64,000 bases of DNA from Planctobacterium sp965279005 (GTDB lineage Bacteria > Pseudomonadota > Gammaproteobacteria > Enterobacterales > Alteromonadaceae): NCBI GenBank assembly GCA_965279005.1, contig CBDIHK010000029.1:620001-684000 (forward strand), given 5' to 3'. The translations under genes were made by a program, and so were the position numbers. Positions 60,314-64,000 of the stretch are shown here, one piece after another. Each line of letters begins with the position of its first letter. Positions within the stretch are counted from its first letter, which is position 1. The notes beneath the pieces are model-generated. The model saw only the letters and a list, made by a program, of their open reading frames with translations, made no database searches and was not told where the DNA came from.

Positions 60314-62185
60314 ATGTCTAAACAGCTGTTTACTGAAAAAATACAGCGGCAAGTCGCAGAATTGCTGTCAAATATGTCTTTGGCCCAAAAGATCGGCCAA
60401 ATGACCCAAGCTGACCGCATGACTTGCACACCTGACGATGTCTACCAATACGGCTTGGGTTCGGTATTGAGTAGCGCAGGCTCCTGCCCGGAAGACAATA
60501 GCCCACAAGGCTGGCTAGATATGTGCGAGCAGTATTGGGCGGCGTCCATGCGTCTAAGGCCAGGCCTACCCCGTATTCCTGTTTTATATGGATTAGATGC
60601 CGTACACGGCCACGGCAATGTGTTTGGCGCCACAGTATTCCCCCATAATATCGGTTTAGGCGCCAGCCGGGATACCGAATTGGCCGCCAAAGTTGCCGAG
60701 GCGACACGGCGGGAAGTGCTGGCAACTGGTGTCGATTGGGTTTTCGGACCGAATTTAGCCGTCGCCCGCGACAAACACTGGGGCCGCTGCTACGAAAGCA
60801 TTTCAGAATCGCCTGAGCTAGTGGCTAAATTTGCCAGCCCCCTCGTCAAGTCCTTGCAAAACAGCTTGCTACATGACTCGGTGATTGCCTGTGCCAAACA
60901 TTGGATAGGCGATGGCGGCACCGGCTATGGCATAGACCAAGGCAATACCCGGTTGCCCCTTGAAGAACTTAAACGGTTGCATGTCACTCCCTTCATTGAA
61001 GCAATCAATGCCGGGGTGCTGTCCATTATGGTGTCGTTTAGCAGTTGGAACGGCACTAAATGCCACGCAAGTGATTTCCTACTGAGCAATTTGCTCAAGA
61101 AACAATTGAACTTCCAAGGTTTTGTTGTTTCTGACATGCAAGGCATAGATTATGTTGACGACGATTTCCACAGCGCAGTGGAGGTGAGCGTCAATGCCGG
61201 TATTGATATGTTCATGGTGCCGGAAAACTGGCAAACCTTTATTGGCCACCTTACCGAACACGTGGAAATGGGCAAGGTCCCAATGTCCCGCATCAATGAT
61301 GCGGTTACCCGGATACTTTCTGCCAAAATGGCGTTTGGTTTGTTTGACAAACCTAGCCCCAAACAGCGGACTTGGGCAGGCCACAGCTGTTTTGGCAGCG
61401 AACACCACCGAAATATTGCTAGACAGGCAGCGGCTAAATCACTGGTACTACTGAAAAATGAATCCAGCACCTTGCCAATTAAACCTAGCCAGAAAATTTT
61501 AGTATGCGGTAAAAATGCCCATAACCTTGGCCATCAATGCGGTGGTTTTACCATCACTTGGCAAGGTGAAAGTGGTAACGACACCATTGCCGGCACGACT
61601 ATTTGGCAGGCCATCCAAAAGCAATCAAAACAAGCAAAGCACTTAAACAATGCCGCGATTCAAAATGTCAAAAGTGAAGATTTTGACGTCGCTGTCGTCG
61701 TTATAGGAGAAAGACCCTATGCCGAAGGCATGGGGGATATCCGGTCAACGGATCAAGAATTGGTGGAGATGAGCAGCGCCATCCAAGGCCACCTAAACCT
61801 GTTGGAACCACAAGGCGACTCTTTGGAGCTGGGCGAGTTGTACCCTGAAGACCGGGCGCTTTTGCAGGAGCTCAAAGCCAAAGGGATCCCAACTGTGGCA
61901 GTTTTAATTTCTGGCCGGCCACTGGTCATAAACCACGAACTGCCGCTATGTGATGCCTTGGTTGCTGCTTGGCTGCCTGGCTCAGAAGGGGATGGCGTAG
62001 CCGATGTCATATTTGGCAAACAAGACTTTACCGGCAAATTGCCTTGCTCCTGGCCAGTACAGTCCCAGGCCAACATTAATGTTGGTGACGAACCATACAA
62101 GCCATTGTTTCCATTTGGCTATGGTTTGCGCTACAACCCAGAGTCCGAATTGATTGCTACTAACACCGAAGTCGCTACAGCATAG
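60314..62185 (+). CDS. GH3 beta-glucosidase/exoglucanase, cytoplasmic
   Basis: A 623-residue GH3 enzyme, no signal peptide, beginning 3 bases after the previous GH3 stop. Motifs: ILYGLDAVHGHGN-like LDAVHGHGNVFGAT, CAKHWIGDGGTGYG, and the nucleophile Asp expected in FVVSDMQGIDYV, where the common Trp after Asp is replaced by Met. Its second domain has VLLKNESSTLPI and AAWLPGSEGDGVADV. It lacks both the FnIII domain of its neighbour and the ExoP domain of the GH3 at 43746, yet is closer to the latter in catalytic-domain motifs. Likely a second specificity in the same pathway. Confidence 0.92.
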   Translation: MSKQLFTEKIQRQVAELLSNMSLAQKIGQMTQADRMTCTPDDVYQYGLGSVLSSAGSCPEDNSPQGWLDMCEQYWAASMRLRPGLPRIPVLYGLDAVHGHGNVFGATVFPHNIGLGASRDTELAAKVAEATRREVLATGVDWVFGPNLAVARDKHWGRCYESISESPELVAKFASPLVKSLQNSLLHDSVIACAKHWIGDGGTGYGIDQGNTRLPLEELKRLHVTPFIEAINAGVLSIMVSFSSWNGTKCHASDFLLSNLLKKQLNFQGFVVSDMQGIDYVDDDFHSAVEVSVNAGIDMFMVPENWQTFIGHLTEHVEMGKVPMSRINDAVTRILSAKMAFGLFDKPSPKQRTWAGHSCFGSEHHRNIARQAAAKSLVLLKNESSTLPIKPSQKILVCGKNAHNLGHQCGGFTITWQGESGNDTIAGTTIWQAIQKQSKQAKHLNNAAIQNVKSEDFDVAVVVIGERPYAEGMGDIRSTDQELVEMSSAIQGHLNLLEPQGDSLELGELYPEDRALLQELKAKGIPTVAVLISGRPLVINHELPLCDALVAAWLPGSEGDGVADVIFGKQDFTGKLPCSWPVQSQANINVGDEPYKPLFPFGYGLRYNPESELIATNTEVATA

Positions 62186-62538
62186 AAATAAAATGTTACA
62201 GGCACAACTGGTTTCGTTGTTTTCAAAGTAGGCTATCTCAGGATCAATCTCCCATGGTTTGCAAATAACCGAGCTTAGTATCAAGCATTGACCTGGCGCA
62301 TTATTCACCTATCCAGTTCTTGCTAGAATCCACATAACGTCGCTTTTAACAGGGCATGCAGCCTTTGGATTGTGCGCGTTTTAACCAGATATGCACCTGT
62401 AAAGCCATTAATTGCCATAAACCTCGTGGCAAGAGGCCGCAAGGTTTGATTAAATGCCCAAGGGTGTTTATCCTTCGTATACCTTTGTTACAGATCCGAC
62501 CGGAACAAGACCAGATTACCCGAGATTAGGAGCACACA
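62186..62538. other. 353-base intergenic region upstream of sdhC
   Basis: No convincing ORF; a frame opening at 62454 overlaps the sdhC start and looks like a shadow. The region should hold the sdhC promoter and leader, but no confident promoter or riboswitch was identified. No terminator was seen after the GH3 gene. Confidence 0.4.
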
Positions 62539-62919
62539 ATGAAATCAAACCGTCCAGTGAACCTGGATCTAAGTACAATAAAACTGCCTGTGATGGGGGT
62601 CGCCTCCATATTACACCGCATAAGTGCGGTCATTATTTGGTTTGCCGTGGCTTACTTCTTCACACTACTTTACATGTCACTTGGCTCTGCTGAGGGTTTT
62701 GCCAAAGTGCAAGGAATGCTGACTGGTAATTTCATCGCCCAATTCTTTACTTGGGGTTTCTTGACAGCGTTTGGCTATTACACCATGGGTGGTTTAAAGC
62801 ACATCATCCAGGAATTTGGGTACTTTGAATCCCTAGAGGGCGGCCAGTTCATTTCCAAACTAGCGATTGGGCTTGGCATTTTCATTAGCGTATTGTTTGC
62901 AATTTTGGTTTGGGGGTAA
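62539..62919 (+). CDS. sdhC: Succinate dehydrogenase membrane subunit SdhC
   Basis: A 126-residue three-helix protein behind TTAGGAG. RPVNLDLSTIKLP and ASILHRIS match gamma-type SdhC, retaining the Ser and Arg of the quinone site (Ser23, Arg27; E. coli Ser27, Arg31). The segment LTAFGYYTMGGLKH aligns with E. coli LTALAYHVVVGIRH, so Tyr81 replaces the haem b ligand His84. This comparison is from memory of the E. coli sequence. SdhC and SdhD anchor SdhAB and bind ubiquinone. SdhD follows after 2 bases, but no sdhA or sdhB follows. Confidence 0.92.
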   Translation: MKSNRPVNLDLSTIKLPVMGVASILHRISAVIIWFAVAYFFTLLYMSLGSAEGFAKVQGMLTGNFIAQFFTWGFLTAFGYYTMGGLKHIIQEFGYFESLEGGQFISKLAIGLGIFISVLFAILVWG

Positions 62920-62921
62920 TT

Positions 62922-63263
62922 ATGAGCAATGGACGTAACGGCGTTCGCGAATGGATTTTCCAGCGCTTTAGCAATGTCGCTATCATGCTGTTCGGTGTGG
63001 TATACCTAGTTTTATTCCTTACCCTAGACAGCTACAGCTATGAGGCCTGGGTAGCTATGCATACTGCAGCATGGTTCAAGGCTTATGCGAGCGTTACCTT
63101 GTTGTTGGTGACTGGTAATTCTATCTTGGCTGGTTGGCAAATTGGTACTGACTACACCCAGAAAGTCGCTATTCCAGGCTTCGCGGGTTTGTTCCACGGT
63201 TTTTACTTTGTGGTTAGCCTTGCTTACCTGGCTGCCGGTGTATACCTTATCTGGCTTATGTAA
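62922..63263 (+). CDS. sdhD: Succinate dehydrogenase membrane subunit SdhD
   Basis: A 113-residue protein; the ATG at 62922 follows GGGGG and begins MSNGRNGVREWIFQRFSNVA. From NGV to WQ it aligns without gaps to E. coli SdhD. The quinone-site TDY is kept, but the residue matching the haem ligand His71 is Asn66 (VTGNSILAGWQ). With the His-to-Tyr change in SdhC this suggests a pair that cannot bind haem b in the normal way. Followed 21 bases later by a strong terminator, so sdhAB are not cotranscribed. Confidence 0.92.
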   Translation: MSNGRNGVREWIFQRFSNVAIMLFGVVYLVLFLTLDSYSYEAWVAMHTAAWFKAYASVTLLLVTGNSILAGWQIGTDYTQKVAIPGFAGLFHGFYFVVSLAYLAAGVYLIWLM

Positions 63264-63284
63264 GCCGAAAATCTTGGCACAGAA

Positions 63285-63320
63285 GCCGTTGTGCAAGCCT
63301 GTTGCACAACGGCTTTTTTA
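63285..63320 (+). terminator. Strong Rho-independent terminator after sdhD
   Basis: A perfect 12-bp stem GCCGTTGTGCAA/TTGCACAACGGC with a 5-base loop and six T. Confidence 0.95.
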
Positions 63321-63417
63321 TTGGCGCTTGTGGCATTTTAGCGATTCCATGAGGTATTACAGCATCACAGTGCTGCGCATAGGTAAAAACCCGCTTTCCA
63401 CACTCAGCCCTAAACGA

Positions 63418-63451
63418 AAAAAGCGGCTACTGGAGCCAGCAGCCGCTTTTT
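63418..63451 (-). terminator. Terminator of the leftward TonB-dependent receptor gene
   Basis: An 11-bp stem AAAAAGCGGCT/AGCCGCTTTTT with a 12-base loop and T-runs on both strands. It lies 43 bases past the receptor stop and may act bidirectionally. Confidence 0.88.
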
Positions 63452-63494
63452 AGTTTGAAGCCTGGGCCGCTATGCGGCCGACCGGAAATGCCCC

Positions 63495-64000
63495 TTAGAA
63501 TGAACCAACCAAGGTCACCATGGCGTTGATAGGTGCACCTACCGTTGCCTGGTGCGTTGAGTGGGCATTCGGGAAGTACAACTCATCAGTCAAGTTTTCT
63601 ACATGCAGCATCACCCGCATCGAATCTGACAAATTGTAATAAGCAGACGCGTCGACCCTGGTGTAGCTAGGCAGTACCGCAGTGTTGTTGTTGTCAATAT
63701 AGCTATCACCTTGGTAAGTGGCACCTAGTCCAAAACCAAATACATCGCTGACTTCGTAACTTCCCCAGATAGAGAAGGTATTCTCTGGCAATTCACGCGC
63801 CCTGAATCCATCTTCGTTCTCACCGTCAAGGTTGCTGTAGTTAGCGGTAATGGCGAGGGCGTCAGTCACCTGGCCAGTCAACTGCAATTCAAAACCGTCA
63901 ATTTGGGTTTTGATAATGTCCAAAGTCGATGAGTCAGTATCAGACACTTCCGGTGAAATCCGCTCATTTTCAAATATAGCTGCTGTAAAGCTTAGGCCTT
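63495..64000 (-). CDS. TonB-dependent siderophore-type receptor, C-terminal part (runs off window end)
   Basis: The last 168 or so residues of an outer-membrane beta-barrel, open to the window edge (the frame continues upstream of a GTG at 63947 as AAIFENERISPEVSD). Strand pairs typical of FhuA/FpvA-like receptors are visible: DGFELQLTGQVTDALAITAN, ELPENTFSIWGSYEV and LGATYQGDSY. DASAYYNLSDSMRVMLHVEN leads to a final strand ending in Phe (LVGSF). It is unlike the glucan-locus receptor and more like ferric-siderophore receptors. Ligand unknown. Confidence 0.88.
   Translation of the reverse strand, partial: GLSFTAAIFENERISPEVSDTDSSTLDIIKTQIDGFELQLTGQVTDALAITANYSNLDGENEDGFRARELPENTFSIWGSYEVSDVFGFGLGATYQGDSYIDNNNTAVLPSYTRVDASAYYNLSDSMRVMLHVENLTDELYFPNAHSTHQATVGAPINAMVTLVGSF

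Noticed and set aside
62454..62693. 79-codon ORF ahead of and overlapping sdhC
   Set aside because: It overlaps the sdhC start in another frame, has no ribosome-binding site and no protein-like pattern.

Overview
The window looks like chromosome of a marine, polysaccharide-degrading gammaproteobacterium, most like the Alteromonadales. The reasons are TonB-dependent receptors, a large beta-1,3-glucan (laminarin-type) utilisation region, gamma-type SdhC/SdhD, SapC and tryptophan-halogenase companions of a TonB receptor, and moderate GC outside one AT-rich island. No rRNA or CRISPR array was seen. Family calls come from motifs and protein resemblance; no search was run.

Layout. 1-3.0 kb: two divergent S9 peptidases. 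3.1-4 kb: two small envelope proteins. 4-10.8 kb: an RNA-repair locus with the sigma54 activator RtcR, a structured leader holding a tRNA-Phe-like element (acceptor stem mismatched) and a second mini tRNA-like fold, then slipin, RlaP nucleotidyltransferase, RtcB ligase and a PcfJ-like protein whose ribosome-binding site sits inside a 13-bp hairpin. RtcA is absent. 11-24 kb: mostly housekeeping and signalling (MASE1-GGDEF, YceI/cytochrome b561/YceI, LytS/LytTR-type pair, sugar porter, metallo-beta-lactamase-fold hydrolase, periplasmic binding protein).

24-47 kb: beta-glucan locus. A leftward operon (GH149-like phosphorylase and two signal-less GH17) diverges from a rightward one (GH16 lipoprotein with four tandem WDCCGG modules, TonB receptor, tryptophan halogenase, SapC, cupin-8), followed by a GH3 lipoprotein and a second exported GH16. 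At 56-62 kb a GPH-type sugar transporter and two signal-less GH3 enzymes complete the route. The likely flow is outer-membrane cleavage, TonB uptake, further trimming, inner-membrane import, then cytoplasmic hydrolysis and phosphorolysis.

47.4-54.9 kb: an AT-rich island between two copies of a spore-coat-U-like gene. It encodes a double-glycine-leader peptide, an M23 peptidase, a small membrane protein, an HlyD adaptor and a C39-peptidase ABC exporter. The exporter is split by an ISAs1-family insertion with a clean target duplication. 62.5-63.3 kb: an sdhCD pair ending in a strong terminator without sdhAB; both residues equivalent to the E. coli haem b ligands appear replaced. The window ends inside another TonB-dependent receptor.
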